This document shows, in pieces, positions 1 to 8,920 of a stretch of DNA of 64,000 nucleotides. Position numbers and translations under genes: made by a program. A model generated the notes under the pieces. That model was not told the DNA's origin, did no database searches, and worked only from the letters and a program-made list of their open reading frames with translations. Every line of letters starts with the position of its first letter. Positions within the stretch are counted from its first letter, which is position 1. Source of the DNA: UMGS1491 sp944380925 (GTDB lineage Bacteria; Bacillota; Clostridia; Oscillospirales; Acutalibacteraceae); the NCBI GenBank assembly GCA_944380925.1, contig CALWJD010000005.1, forward strand, positions 1-64,000, in the 5' to 3' direction.

Positions 1-35
1 TTTATATCGTCCTTATATCGCTTAAGCTATTACTG

Positions 36-60
36 AACCACGCGACTATCGCGTGGTTTT
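36..60 (+). terminator. Rho-independent terminator at left edge
   Basis: A perfect 9-bp stem (AACCACGCG / CGCGTGGTT) with a 5-base loop is followed by TT on the plus strand. It probably ends a plus-strand transcript whose gene lies left of the window. Nothing coding is visible in bases 1-35. Confidence 0.7.
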
Positions 61-68
61 CTGCATAC

Positions 69-97
69 AAAAAAGCACCATCTTTCGATAGTGCTTT
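69..97 (-). terminator. Terminator of the pyrophosphatase gene
   Basis: On the minus strand an AAAGCACTATC stem pairs with GATGGTGCTTT around a GAAA tetraloop, with one G-T pair, and is followed by a run of T. It lies about 20 bases after the pyrophosphatase stop codon. Confidence 0.85.
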
Positions 98-116
98 AAA
101 TACATAATTTCAATTA

Positions 117-2225
117 TTATAAAAGATGAAGCGCAACAACCAATCCTGCAAAAACTATGGAAACCATAGAAGTAAGCTTGATCAAAATGTTAATGGCAGG
201 GCCTGAAGTATCCTTAAAAGGATCTCCGACCGTATCGCCAACAACTGCCGCTTTATGGCAATCTGAGCCTTTGCCTCCCAAATTACCGGCCTCTATATGC
301 TTTTTGGCGTTATCCCAAGCACCACCCGCATTGGACATCATAACAGCCAATACAAAACCGGTTATAGTGGTTCCCGCCAAAAATCCGGCAACACCGTTAA
401 CACCTAAGATAAGTCCTACCGCTATCGGAACTATTACTGCCAAAACAGCGGGTAAAATCATTAGTTTTTGAGAGGACCTCGTGCACAAATCTACGCAAGT
501 TGCGTAGTCGGGCTCTGCTGTACCTTCAAGCAATCCTTTTATCTCTTTAAATTGACGTCTCACTTCTCTTACTATACTTTGAGCCGCTTCGCCGACTGCG
601 TTCATGGTAAGTGCCGCAAATAAGAAAGGTATCATCGCGCCTATAAATAACCCAACCAATACAGGTGGATTCGTAATGCTTAAATTAAATTTCATATTCG
701 GTGCCAAGTTGGTAACTTCGGCAATATATGCCGCAATCAAAGCGAGCGCGGTAAGTGCTGCAGAACCTATTGCAAAGCCTTTTCCGGTTGCTGCTGTTGT
801 GTTACCCAAAGAGTCAAGAGCGTCTGTGCGTTCTCTGACCTCTTCGCCAAGCTCTGCCATTTCGGCAATTCCGCCTGCATTATCGGCAATCGGGCCGTAA
901 GCATCTGTTGCAAGAGTAATTCCAAGTGTTGAAAGCATTCCGACGGCCGCAACTCCAATTCCGTAAAGACCACGGTTGAAGCTAAGGAAATCATTTACAT
1001 TTCCGCCGCAAGAGAAAAAGCTTACCAAAATCGCAATTCCTACTATAATAATCGGCCAAACGGTAGATTTCATGCCAAGAGATAAACCGCCTATAATAAC
1101 CGTTGCTGAACCTGTTTCGGAAGTTTTTGATAATTCTTTCGTAGGTTTATACGTATCCGAAGTAAAGTATTCCGTCGTAAACCCTATAAGCACACCAGCA
1201 ATAAGTCCTGAAATTACTGCATAGAACACGCCGATATACTGCGGAAGTAATGTTTTTATTACAAAGTAAGAAGCAACCAAAATAATTCCTGCGCTGATGT
1301 ATGTACCCCGTCTCAAAGACTTGAGCAAAGTTTTTTGTGTTGCTTCTTCTTTTGTTTTAACAAAAAACGTACCAAAGATAGAAGCAATGACTCCAAGCGC
1401 TGCCAAAAGCATAGGAACGGCCATACCTCTCATGCCGAGTCCCGCACTGACGGCCAATGCACTTGTTGAAACGATGGAACCTACATATGATTCATAAAGA
1501 TCCGCACCCATTCCGGCAACGTCACCTACGTTATCGCCAACGTTATCGGCAATAACTGCCGGGTTTCTCGGGTCGTCTTCAGGAATTCCGGCTTCGACTT
1601 TTCCTACCAAATCTGCTCCTACGTCTGCTGCTTTTGTAAATATTCCTCCGCCGACTCTTGCAAACAGTGCCATACAAGAAGCACCCATTCCGAAGGTTAG
1701 CATATTGGAAGTTATATTTTGAATCATCAATGATTCATTTGCAATTATTTCAACATTTGTATACCAGTATTTAAGGAAAAAGTACCATATTGAAAGGTCC
1801 AAAAGTCCCAAACCTACAACAATAAATCCCATAACTCCGCCGGCAGAAAATGCAACTCTTAAACCTTTGTTAAGTCCGTTTTGGGCGGCACATGCCGTGC
1901 GAGCGTTTGCCATTGTTGCGGTTTTCATACCGATAAATCCGGAAAGTGCCGAGAAGAATCCACCGGTTAAAAATGCAAATGGGACAAAGTGATTGAGATA
2001 ACCTAAAAACGAAAGCGTAAACAACACGACAAACACAACGCTAAAGAATATTCCAACGCCCATGTATTGTCTTTTTAGGTACGCTCCCGCACCTTTTCTT
2101 ATTGATTTTGCTATTTTTGCCATTTTCTCGGTGCCTTCGGAGTGTTTTTTAACTCTTGCATAAAGAAAAGAAGCAAAACAAAGGGAAACAATCGAAGCTA
2201 ATGCTACAAATAACATCAAATCCAT
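117..2225 (-). CDS. hppA: Membrane-bound ion-translocating pyrophosphatase
   Basis: This 702-residue protein is a membrane pyrophosphatase: it hydrolyses cytosolic pyrophosphate and pumps H+ or Na+ out of the cell. The sequence has about 16 hydrophobic segments and the family signature DVGADLVGKVEAGIPEDDP near residue 200. The acidic motifs DNVGDNVGD and, near the C-terminus, GDTVGDPFKDTSGP are also present. The GNTTAATGKG motif has Ala and Gly where K+-independent enzymes have Lys and Thr, so a K+-dependent enzyme is expected. H+ versus Na+ specificity cannot be decided by eye. It is monocistronic, with its own terminator, and only a weak ribosome binding site precedes the ATG. The upstream leader carries a 9-bp inverted repeat (2240-2266). 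Confidence 0.97.
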   Translation of the reverse strand: MDLMLFVALASIVSLCFASFLYARVKKHSEGTEKMAKIAKSIRKGAGAYLKRQYMGVGIFFSVVFVVLFTLSFLGYLNHFVPFAFLTGGFFSALSGFIGMKTATMANARTACAAQNGLNKGLRVAFSAGGVMGFIVVGLGLLDLSIWYFFLKYWYTNVEIIANESLMIQNITSNMLTFGMGASCMALFARVGGGIFTKAADVGADLVGKVEAGIPEDDPRNPAVIADNVGDNVGDVAGMGADLYESYVGSIVSTSALAVSAGLGMRGMAVPMLLAALGVIASIFGTFFVKTKEEATQKTLLKSLRRGTYISAGIILVASYFVIKTLLPQYIGVFYAVISGLIAGVLIGFTTEYFTSDTYKPTKELSKTSETGSATVIIGGLSLGMKSTVWPIIIVGIAILVSFFSCGGNVNDFLSFNRGLYGIGVAAVGMLSTLGITLATDAYGPIADNAGGIAEMAELGEEVRERTDALDSLGNTTAATGKGFAIGSAALTALALIAAYIAEVTNLAPNMKFNLSITNPPVLVGLFIGAMIPFLFAALTMNAVGEAAQSIVREVRRQFKEIKGLLEGTAEPDYATCVDLCTRSSQKLMILPAVLAVIVPIAVGLILGVNGVAGFLAGTTITGFVLAVMMSNAGGAWDNAKKHIEAGNLGGKGSDCHKAAVVGDTVGDPFKDTSGPAINILIKLTSMVSIVFAGLVVALHLL

Positions 2226-2239
2226 AATATTTTGAGTAT

Positions 2240-2266
2240 ATTTTCAAAAATAAAATATTTGAAAAT
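2240..2266. promoter_or_regulatory. 9-bp inverted repeat upstream of hppA
   Basis: ATTTTCAAA and TTTGAAAAT flank a 9-base AT-only spacer, 15 bases upstream of the pyrophosphatase start. In RNA this would form a weak hairpin near the ribosome binding region. The DNA here is very AT-rich, so chance is possible. Confidence 0.3.
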
Positions 2267-2340
2267 TTTAAACTCTACCTCCCTGTTTTTTAAATCACAA
2301 CTTCAAAAATTCAAACCAATAGACTAAAAGTATATTTTAA

Positions 2341-2392
2341 AATAAAAATCATGCCCATGTTTTAAGAAAAATCATATCAACAAAGGCATGAT
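2341..2392 (-). terminator. Terminator of the ribosomal protein operon
   Basis: On the minus strand an 8-bp stem (ATCATGCC / GGCATGAT) with a loop of about 29 bases is followed by TTTTATTTT. It lies 16 bases after the rplQ stop codon and marks the end of the S10-spc-alpha operon. Confidence 0.65.
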
Positions 2393-2408
2393 ACAAAGCA
2401 ACCTACTT

Positions 2409-2750
2409 TTATATCAATTCGATTTTTGCCATTTCGGCGCCATCGCCACGGCGTGGGCCTAATTTGGTAATTCTTGTATAACCACCATTGGTATCTACAT
2501 ACTTAGGAGCTATTTCGTCAAAAAGTTTTTTGGATACATCTTCCTTTGTAATAAAAGAAAATATCAAACGTTTATTGTGCAAACTGTTAATTTTCGCTAT
2601 TGTAATCATTTTTTCAGCCAAAGAACGCACTTCTTTCGCTCTTGTTATTGTTGTTTCAATGCTTCCTTTTTCCAAAAGAAACGTAACAAGTGCTCTGAGC
2701 ATTGCCAATCTGTGTGCCGTTGCGCGGCCAAGTTTTCTTTTACCGGACAT
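2409..2750 (-). CDS. rplQ: 50S ribosomal protein L17
   Basis: L17 binds 23S rRNA at the subunit surface. The 113-residue product has the family start MSGKRKLGRATAHRLAMLR and the C-terminal ITKLGPRRGDGAEMAKIEL block, so it is full length. The ATG follows a run of six G about 7 bases upstream, which serves as ribosome binding site. It is the last gene of the operon, 40 bases after rpoA, which is the normal Firmicutes order. Confidence 0.98.
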   Translation of the reverse strand: MSGKRKLGRATAHRLAMLRALVTFLLEKGSIETTITRAKEVRSLAEKMITIAKINSLHNKRLIFSFITKEDVSKKLFDEIAPKYVDTNGGYTRITKLGPRRGDGAEMAKIELI

Positions 2751-2790
2751 CTTTATACCCCCCTTTTTAAACCACTTAAATTAAAAACAA

Positions 2791-3747
2791 TTATTCAGGC
2801 ATATTCTCACTAAAGCTAAGTCCCATAGAGTGAAGTTTTTCGATAACTTCATCAAGAGATTTTCTGCCCAAATTACGAACTTTCATCATATCCTCTTCAC
2901 TTCTGCTTGTTAAATCTCTGACGGTATTTATTCCCGCTCTTTTCAAGCAGTTATATGATCTTACGGAAAGTTCCAACTCGTCAATCGTAACATCCAAATT
3001 AGTTATAGTTTGCGGATCTTCTTTTTCTACCATTAAATTTGTTTTTTCGGCAACTTCGGAAAGTCCGAGCAACAAATTAAGATGTTCTATCAGTATCTTT
3101 GCAGCTATAGAAACAGCCTCTTCCGCCGTAATGGTACCGTTCGTCCAAACTTCCAAGGAAAGTTTATCAAAATCGGTTATTTGTCCGACACGAGTATTTT
3201 CAACGTTATAGTTTACTTTTACCACCGGTGTGTATATTGAGTCGACAGGTAAAACTCCGATGGCATTATCGGCGCCGTCTACTTTATGACGTTCTGCCGA
3301 AACATAACCTCTGCCCTTATCAAGGCTTATTTCCATATGAAGCTTTGCGCCATCACCGAGCGTTGCAATGTGGCACTCAGGATTGACTATCTCTACATCG
3401 CTATCATGCTTTATCATTCCGGCAGTTACATTGCATGGACCTTTCGCATCGATTTCAACTGTTTTTTCTTCATCACAATTTAGTTTTGCAAGAATATTTT
3501 TAACATTTAAAACTATCTCCGTAACGTCTTCCTTTGCGCCGTCAACGGTCGAAAACTCATGCATAACACCATCTATTTTTATGCTGTTTGGCGCAACTCC
3601 GGGAATGGAAGAAAGAAGTATTCTTCTTAAGCTGTTACCTAAAGTGTTTCCAAAACCTCTTTCCAGAGGTTCTATTACAAATTTGCCGTATTTTTTATCC
3701 TCAGATACCTCTTGAAGGCTAATCTTCGGTTTTTCTATCTCAATCAT
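2791..3747 (-). CDS. rpoA: RNA polymerase alpha subunit
   Basis: The 318-residue alpha subunit has an N-terminal assembly domain (LERGFGNTLGNSLRRILLSS near residue 30) and a C-terminal DNA- and activator-binding domain (residues about 245-310, with LKRAGINTVRDL and RNLGRKSLDEV). A TTG lies directly before the ATG, but the ATG at 3747 has AAGGAGG five bases upstream and is preferred. It sits between rpsD and rplQ as in other Firmicutes. Confidence 0.98.
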   Translation of the reverse strand: MIEIEKPKISLQEVSEDKKYGKFVIEPLERGFGNTLGNSLRRILLSSIPGVAPNSIKIDGVMHEFSTVDGAKEDVTEIVLNVKNILAKLNCDEEKTVEIDAKGPCNVTAGMIKHDSDVEIVNPECHIATLGDGAKLHMEISLDKGRGYVSAERHKVDGADNAIGVLPVDSIYTPVVKVNYNVENTRVGQITDFDKLSLEVWTNGTITAEEAVSIAAKILIEHLNLLLGLSEVAEKTNLMVEKEDPQTITNLDVTIDELELSVRSYNCLKRAGINTVRDLTSRSEEDMMKVRNLGRKSLDEVIEKLHSMGLSFSENMPE

Positions 3748-3823
3748 CAAATCCTCCTTAACATTTTAAAAGCCGGGGATTTTCACCCCAAAATGTTTCC
3801 ATATCATTATAAAATATAAGATA

Positions 3824-4453
3824 TTACTTGGAGTACAATTCAACAATCAATGTTTCTTCAACGTCAAGATCGATATCCTCTCTTGCCGGCATAGCTAATT
3901 TTTTGGCCGAAAGAGCTTCGTTATTTACTTCAAGCCACTTTGGAACAGGTCTTGAGCCGTTAGTTTCCAAAATAGACTTAAATTTAGCGCTCTTGGCTGA
4001 TTTTTCGCTTATTCCAAGAGTATCGCCGGTTCTTACCAATAATGACGGTATGCTTACCTTTTTACCATTGAGTGTAAAATGTTCGTGAACAATAAGCTGT
4101 CTTGCTTCCGCTCTGGAATTTGCCCAGCCTAAGCGATATATGACGTTATCTAAACGTGATTCCAAAATAGAAAGTAAGTTTTCACCCTTTTTACCTTCTT
4201 TCATCTTGGTTGCCATATCAAAATAATCGGCAAATTGACCTTCAAGTACACCGTAATAACGTCTTGCTTTTTGTTTTGCACGCAACTGTAAACCGTATTC
4301 GGAAGATTTTTTGCGTCCTTGTCCGTGTTGTCCCGGTGCGTAAGAACGTCTTGCAAATGCACATTTACCGGTATAACATCTTTCACCTTTCAAAAAAAGT
4401 TTTTGACCTTCTCTGCGGCAGAGTCTGCACACAGCACCTGTATATCTTGCCAT
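3824..4453 (-). CDS. rpsD: 30S ribosomal protein S4, zinc-type
   Basis: S4 nucleates 30S assembly on 16S rRNA. The 209-residue protein begins MARYTGAVCRLCRREGQK and has a second cysteine pair (RCYTGKCAF), so it is the four-cysteine zinc-binding form. The S4 RNA-binding domain (RLDNVIYRLGWANSRAEAR) lies near residue 100. The ribosome binding site GGAGG is about 13 bases from the ATG, a little far, but an in-frame stop rules out an earlier start. Confidence 0.98.
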   Translation of the reverse strand: MARYTGAVCRLCRREGQKLFLKGERCYTGKCAFARRSYAPGQHGQGRKKSSEYGLQLRAKQKARRYYGVLEGQFADYFDMATKMKEGKKGENLLSILESRLDNVIYRLGWANSRAEARQLIVHEHFTLNGKKVSIPSLLVRTGDTLGISEKSAKSAKFKSILETNGSRPVPKWLEVNNEALSAKKLAMPAREDIDLDVEETLIVELYSK

Positions 4454-4478
4454 ATATTAAATTACACCTCCTTAATTA

Positions 4479-4883
4479 TTAAACACGTCTTCTTTTTGGC
4501 GGACGGCAACCATTATGTGGAATAGGTGTTACGTCCTTTATCATAGTTACTTCAAGTCCCGCTGCTTGAAGCGCACGAATTGCTGCTTCTCTTCCTGACC
4601 CCGGACCTTTTACATAAACTTCAACAAATTTCATTCCACACTCAATTGCAGTTTTAGCAGCTGTTTCAGAAGCTGTTTGAGCTGCGAAAGGAGTAGACTT
4701 TTTGGAACCTTTAAATCCGAGTCCGCCGGCGCTTGCCCACGAAACCGCATTTCCTTCAACGTCTGTTATGGTAACAATCGTATTATTGAAAGTAGATTGG
4801 ATGTGTGCCGCACCACGTTCTATTATCTTTTTTGTACGACGTTTACGAACAGTATTCTTTTTGGCACTATTTTGAACTGCCAT
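4479..4883 (-). CDS. rpsK: 30S ribosomal protein S11
   Basis: S11 lines the mRNA exit region of the 30S platform. The 134-residue product has the HIQSTFNNTIVTITD and VKGPGSGREAAIRALQAAGL signatures and the conserved end PHNGCRPPKRRRV. The start has GGAGG upstream. It lies between rpsM and rpsD, in the alpha part of the operon. Confidence 0.98.
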   Translation of the reverse strand: MAVQNSAKKNTVRKRRTKKIIERGAAHIQSTFNNTIVTITDVEGNAVSWASAGGLGFKGSKKSTPFAAQTASETAAKTAIECGMKFVEVYVKGPGSGREAAIRALQAAGLEVTMIKDVTPIPHNGCRPPKRRRV

Positions 4884-4903
4884 TAAATTATTCCTCCCTC
4901 ATC

Positions 4904-5272
4904 TTAAGCTTTTTTGTTTGCCATTGTTTTTCTTGGACCTTTTCTTGTTCTTGCATTGGTCTTTGACCTCTGACCGCGAACAGGGAGCCCTTTTCTATGG
5001 CGAATTCCACGATAACATCCAATTTCGATAAGTCTTTTAATATTGAACGCAATTTCGCTTCTGAGATCGCCTTCCACTGTATAATGTTCATCGATACAGC
5101 TTCTGAGCTTTGCTATATCGTCTTCGGTAAGATCCCTTACTCTTGTATCAGGATTTACTCCTGTTTTTGCAATTATCTCTTTTGACGTTGACAATCCAAT
5201 ACCGAAAATATAAGTAAGTCCTATTTCGACTCTCTTATCTCTCGGTAAGTCAACACCTGATATACGGGCCAT
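4904..5272 (-). CDS. rpsM: 30S ribosomal protein S13
   Basis: S13 contacts the P-site tRNA and the 50S subunit. The 122-residue protein begins MARISGVDLPRDKRVEIGL and carries the basic tail GLPVRGQRSKTNARTRKGPR. GGAGGTGG precedes the ATG. It follows rpmJ in the usual order. Confidence 0.98.
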   Translation of the reverse strand: MARISGVDLPRDKRVEIGLTYIFGIGLSTSKEIIAKTGVNPDTRVRDLTEDDIAKLRSCIDEHYTVEGDLRSEIAFNIKRLIEIGCYRGIRHRKGLPVRGQRSKTNARTRKGPRKTMANKKA

Positions 5273-5302
5273 TGTTAACCCACCTCCAAAAATTTATATT
5301 AA

Positions 5303-5416
5303 TTATCCTTGCCTTTGTTTATGCTTTGGATTTTCGCAAATAACCATAACTCTTCCTTTGCGTTTAATAACCTTACATTTATCACACATTGGTTTAACTG
5401 AAGGTCTGACTTTCAT
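5303..5416 (-). CDS. rpmJ: 50S ribosomal protein L36
   Basis: This 37-residue protein reads MKVRPSVKPMCDKCKVIKRK at its start and ends NPKHKQRQG. The Cys-x-x-Cys, Cys and His residues make it the zinc-binding form. It lies between infA and rpsM, and GGAGGCG precedes the ATG by 10 bases. Confidence 0.97.
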   Translation of the reverse strand: MKVRPSVKPMCDKCKVIKRKGRVMVICENPKHKQRQG

Positions 5417-5443
5417 AACTTATTCGCCTCCTTCACAAAGCTT

Positions 5444-5758
5444 TTATTTTGCTTCGTTATTACTTACAACTGATTCTTGGTTATTATCGCCCAACTCGTT
5501 GCTACTTTTTGCCATATCGGTTTTGGCGCCACTCTGGCTTTCCTTTGAACGCCAAGTAATTCTGCCCCTTGTTAAGTCATAAGGTGACATCTCAACTTTT
5601 ACCGTATCTCCTTGCAAAATCCTTATATAGTTCATACGAAGCTTTCCGGAAATATGTGCAAGTATTACTTTGCCATTCGGTAATTCTACTTTAAACATAG
5701 CATTGGGGAGAACGTCAACAACCTTACCCTCTAATTCAATAACATCTTCTTTTGACAT
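5444..5758 (-). CDS. infA: Translation initiation factor IF-1 with C-terminal extension
   Basis: IF-1 binds the ribosomal A site during initiation. Residues 1-72 are a normal IF-1 (MSKEDVIELEGKVVDVLPN start, GRITWR end). The reading frame then continues for about 32 residues rich in Ser, Asn, Glu and Lys. Most bacterial IF-1 proteins end at the Arg/Lys after GRITWR, so this tail is unusual. No clear ribosome binding site precedes the ATG. The order rpmJ-infA-KOW-map is the normal Clostridia arrangement. Confidence 0.95.
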   Translation of the reverse strand: MSKEDVIELEGKVVDVLPNAMFKVELPNGKVILAHISGKLRMNYIRILQGDTVKVEMSPYDLTRGRITWRSKESQSGAKTDMAKSSNELGDNNQESVVSNNEAK

Positions 5759-5836
5759 ATCTGAAAGAGCAAATACTAAAAATATAGTACCTTTACTGCT
5801 CTGCTACACCACCTCTACCGTGATTTACATAACTTA

Positions 5837-6091
5837 TCACTTTGTATCTAACGCCCTATCAAATGGCTTTAACGCCAACCTTACCGCTCGATTACTTTTA
5901 ATATCGGTATCCTTTAAAACCGTATTTGTGATTTTAAGATGAATTAAATTTTTCTTCTTCGGCTTTTCAAGTTTCCGATATTTCCCATCACAAACCAACG
6001 CATATTTATCATTAAAATCAAGCACAACCTGAAATGTTCTTTTATCGTGCCCGGCCAGTGTATAAACAACTGAACCCTTTTTTAATTCCAT
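5837..6091 (-). CDS. KOW-domain RNA-binding protein
   Basis: This 84-residue basic protein resembles the small KOW-domain proteins (L14e/L24-like fold) found between map and infA in many Clostridia. It begins MELKKGSVVYTLAGHDKRTF, with the Gly-rich KOW turn, and ends in a Lys-rich stretch (KPKKKNLIHLK). AAGGAAG precedes the ATG. A role in ribosome assembly or RNA binding is inferred from fold and operon position only. Confidence 0.85.
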   Translation of the reverse strand: MELKKGSVVYTLAGHDKRTFQVVLDFNDKYALVCDGKYRKLEKPKKKNLIHLKITNTVLKDTDIKSNRAVRLALKPFDRALDTK

Positions 6092-6119
6092 AAAACAATC
6101 TTCCTTAAAATCTGAAACT

Positions 6120-6872
6120 TTAATCCGGGTCGGTTATAATGATAGGTCCATCCGCCGTGATTGCCACCGTCTTTTCAAAATGAGCCGAAAGCTTTCCGTC
6201 AGCGGTAGTAACCGTCCAATCATCGTTTGATACATTTACTTTTTCGGTGCCTTCGTTTATCATAGGCTCAATGGCTATCGTCATTCCCGCAATTAATCTC
6301 GGGCCATGACCTGCCCTGCCGTAATTTGGCACCGAAGGGTCTTCATGCAACTGCGCACCTACTCCATGACCGACAAATTCCTTGACCACCGAGTAACCGC
6401 GCGATGTAACATACCTTTCTACCGCACTGCTTATATCTCCAATACGCGAACCGACCTTTGCGGCCTTTATTCCCGCGTAAAGACTTTCCTTGGTGGCCGC
6501 CATTAAATCTTCGGCGTTCTTGGAAACCTCTCCGCAAGGGAAAGTATAAGCGTTATCGGTATGAAATCCCTTAAATTTGGAACATATATCAATACTGGCT
6601 ATATCGCCATTTTTAAGAATTTTTTTATCTGAAGGTATGCCGTGGATAACTTCATTGTTTACGGATATACAGCAATTCTTGGGAAAGCCTCCATACCCGA
6701 GAGAAGAAGAGGTTGCGCCTTGACTTACAAGGTATTTGCCAACCAATTCATCGATATATTCGGTGGTTACCCCGGGAGCCACAGCTTCCCCTGCAAGTTT
6801 AAGAGCTCTTGCGGCAATTTTTCCTGATTCTTTCATCAAATCTATTTCTTTTGCAGATTTTAAAATTATCAT
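6120..6872 (-). CDS. map: Methionine aminopeptidase, type I
   Basis: The enzyme removes the N-terminal methionine from new proteins and needs two metal ions. The 250-residue protein has the metal ligands Asp (SIDICSKFKGFHTDNAYTF), His (EFVGHGVGAQLHEDPSVPN) and Glu (IAIEPMINEGTE). The start follows the adk stop codon by one base, so translation is probably coupled. Confidence 0.97.
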   Translation of the reverse strand: MIILKSAKEIDLMKESGKIAARALKLAGEAVAPGVTTEYIDELVGKYLVSQGATSSSLGYGGFPKNCCISVNNEVIHGIPSDKKILKNGDIASIDICSKFKGFHTDNAYTFPCGEVSKNAEDLMAATKESLYAGIKAAKVGSRIGDISSAVERYVTSRGYSVVKEFVGHGVGAQLHEDPSVPNYGRAGHGPRLIAGMTIAIEPMINEGTEKVNVSNDDWTVTTADGKLSAHFEKTVAITADGPIIITDPD

Positions 6873-6873
6873 C

Positions 6874-7515
6874 TTATTTTAATGCCTCTAATGTTTTTTG
6901 AATTTCGCTGTATATGGTCTTAACATCTTGAGCTCCGTCAATAACATGTAACTTTCCGGATTTTTCATAATAATCCTTAAGAACATGAGTTTGATCGTAA
7001 TAAACTTTAAGCCGCTCTTTTACCGTTTCCAATTTATCATCCACACGTTGAATAAGGGCGCCTCCGCAAGCATCACATATGCCTTCTTTTTGAGGCTTAA
7101 CATTTAAATTTACATTATATGTTTTTCCGCAGCTGCTGCAAACACGCCGCCCTGACATTCGGTTATAAATAATCTCGTCATCTACTTCTATATCAATAAC
7201 GGCATCAATAATTACACCCGAATTTTTCAAAGCCTCGGCCTGAGGGATGGTCCTTGGGAAGCCATCGAGAATAAATCCGTTTTTGCAATCGTCTTTTGCA
7301 ATTCGATCTTTTACTATGCCGATTACTATTTCATCAGGCACCAAATGACCTTTATCCGTATACTCTTTGGCTTTAAGTCCCATCTCAGAGCCGCTTTTCA
7401 ACGCTTGTCTTATAATATCTCCCGTCGAAATCGTAGGGATTTTAAAATTTTTCGATACTATCTCTGCTTGAGTTCCTTTTCCCGCACCGGGGGCACCCAA
7501 AAATATTATATTCAT
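6874..7515 (-). CDS. adk: Adenylate kinase
   Basis: Adenylate kinase interconverts ATP + AMP and two ADP. The 213-residue enzyme starts MNIIFLGAPGAGKGTQAE with the P-loop and has LDGFPRTIPQAE in the AMP site. Its LID domain carries four cysteines (CSSCGKTY and CDACGG), as in zinc-binding Gram-positive enzymes. A GTG lies three codons upstream, but the ATG at 7515 is eight bases from AAGGAG and fits better. Located between secY and map. Confidence 0.97.
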   Translation of the reverse strand: MNIIFLGAPGAGKGTQAEIVSKNFKIPTISTGDIIRQALKSGSEMGLKAKEYTDKGHLVPDEIVIGIVKDRIAKDDCKNGFILDGFPRTIPQAEALKNSGVIIDAVIDIEVDDEIIYNRMSGRRVCSSCGKTYNVNLNVKPQKEGICDACGGALIQRVDDKLETVKERLKVYYDQTHVLKDYYEKSGKLHVIDGAQDVKTIYSEIQKTLEALK

Positions 7516-7594
7516 CAAAAGCACTCCTTTTAAAATCTAAACAAATTTCAGACGAAAAACTTATATCCATTAAAAGAATTTATTTAGAAAAGTA

Positions 7595-8920
7595 TTAATC
7601 CAAAAATCCTTTATAATGCCTCATCATAAGCTGAGATTCCATCTGCTTGACAGTTTCAAGCGCCACACCAACCATAATTATGATTGAAGTACCATGCATA
7701 GATAAATTATTCATACCGGTACCGGCACTGAATCCTATTGGCAAAAGTGCTATCAAAGCAAGGAATAATGCACCCAAAAACGTTACTTTTGAAAGAACTC
7801 TCGCAAAATAATCCGCTGTCGGTTTTCCCGGTCTTATACCCGGAATGGCGCCATTACTTTGACGCAGATGGTTTGCCATCTCTATCGGATTATATGTTAT
7901 GGAAACATAAAAATATGCAAACCCTATTATAAGGAAGAAATATACTGCCGTATAAACGGGTCCGTTTATGGAAAGAGAATCCAAAACGGTTTTCCAAAAT
8001 CCGGTCGGACGTGCAAAGAAGTTTACAAAGTTCGGTATTGCCAAAATGGAACTTGCAAAGATAACCGGCATAACTCCGGAAATTCCAATCTTAAGCGGAA
8101 TATGGCTGCTTTGTCCTGCATACATTTTTCTTCCCACAACACGCTGCGCATATTGAATGGGAATGCGACGCTCGGAATCATTCATATAAACGATAATCCA
8201 CATCATAAATAAAAACGTTATAACAAACAGTGGGACAAACACATAGAATTTTCCATACTGGGAAGGATCTTCAACCGCAGCGCTAAAGTATGCTGCAAGC
8301 CGTGTAATTAAACTCGGCATTCTGGAAACTATACCGGCAAACATTATAATCGATACGCCGTTTCCAACACCCTTGATGTTAACTTGTTCACCAAGCCACA
8401 TTATAAGCGCCGTACCTGCAGTAAACGAAAGCACTATAATCACAGCAACAAAAAGTCCGACTAAACCTTCCGTATACTGTACAATCGGTTGACCTGCATA
8501 ACTTCCTGTTCTTAAGTACACATAAAAGGCTGTGCCTTGCATAAGACCCAAGAAAATCGTTAAATAACGAGTAATTGCGGTAAGCTTTTTTCTGCCTTCC
8601 TCTCCTTCTTTTTGGAGTGACTCCAAATAAGGAAGCGCAACCGTCATTAACTGAATTATAATTGATGCGTTAATGTACGGGGAAACAGACATTGCAAAAA
8701 GCGTAGCCTGAGCAAATGCACCACCCGAAAGAGTATCAAGGTAAGCAAGAACGGCACCGCCGTCACCTAAACTATTCATCATACCGGCTAAAGCTTCGAC
8801 GTTTAAGAACGGCACCGGTATAACCGAACCGATTCTGAAAACTATAATGATAAAAATGGTAAATAACAATTTTTTCCTAAGTTCCGGAACTTTCCAAGAA
8901 TTTATCAATGTTCTAATCAT
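7595..8920 (-). CDS. secY: Protein translocase subunit SecY
   Basis: SecY is the ten-helix channel that exports proteins through the cytoplasmic membrane with SecE and SecG. The 441-residue protein has the expected membrane segments and the conserved NGVSIIMFAGI, YAQRVVGRKMYAGQSSHIPL and GIRPGKPTADY blocks. Its ATG follows the rplO stop codon directly, with AGGTG inside the end of rplO. Confidence 0.98.
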   Translation of the reverse strand: MIRTLINSWKVPELRKKLLFTIFIIIVFRIGSVIPVPFLNVEALAGMMNSLGDGGAVLAYLDTLSGGAFAQATLFAMSVSPYINASIIIQLMTVALPYLESLQKEGEEGRKKLTAITRYLTIFLGLMQGTAFYVYLRTGSYAGQPIVQYTEGLVGLFVAVIIVLSFTAGTALIMWLGEQVNIKGVGNGVSIIMFAGIVSRMPSLITRLAAYFSAAVEDPSQYGKFYVFVPLFVITFLFMMWIIVYMNDSERRIPIQYAQRVVGRKMYAGQSSHIPLKIGISGVMPVIFASSILAIPNFVNFFARPTGFWKTVLDSLSINGPVYTAVYFFLIIGFAYFYVSITYNPIEMANHLRQSNGAIPGIRPGKPTADYFARVLSKVTFLGALFLALIALLPIGFSAGTGMNNLSMHGTSIIIMVGVALETVKQMESQLMMRHYKGFLD

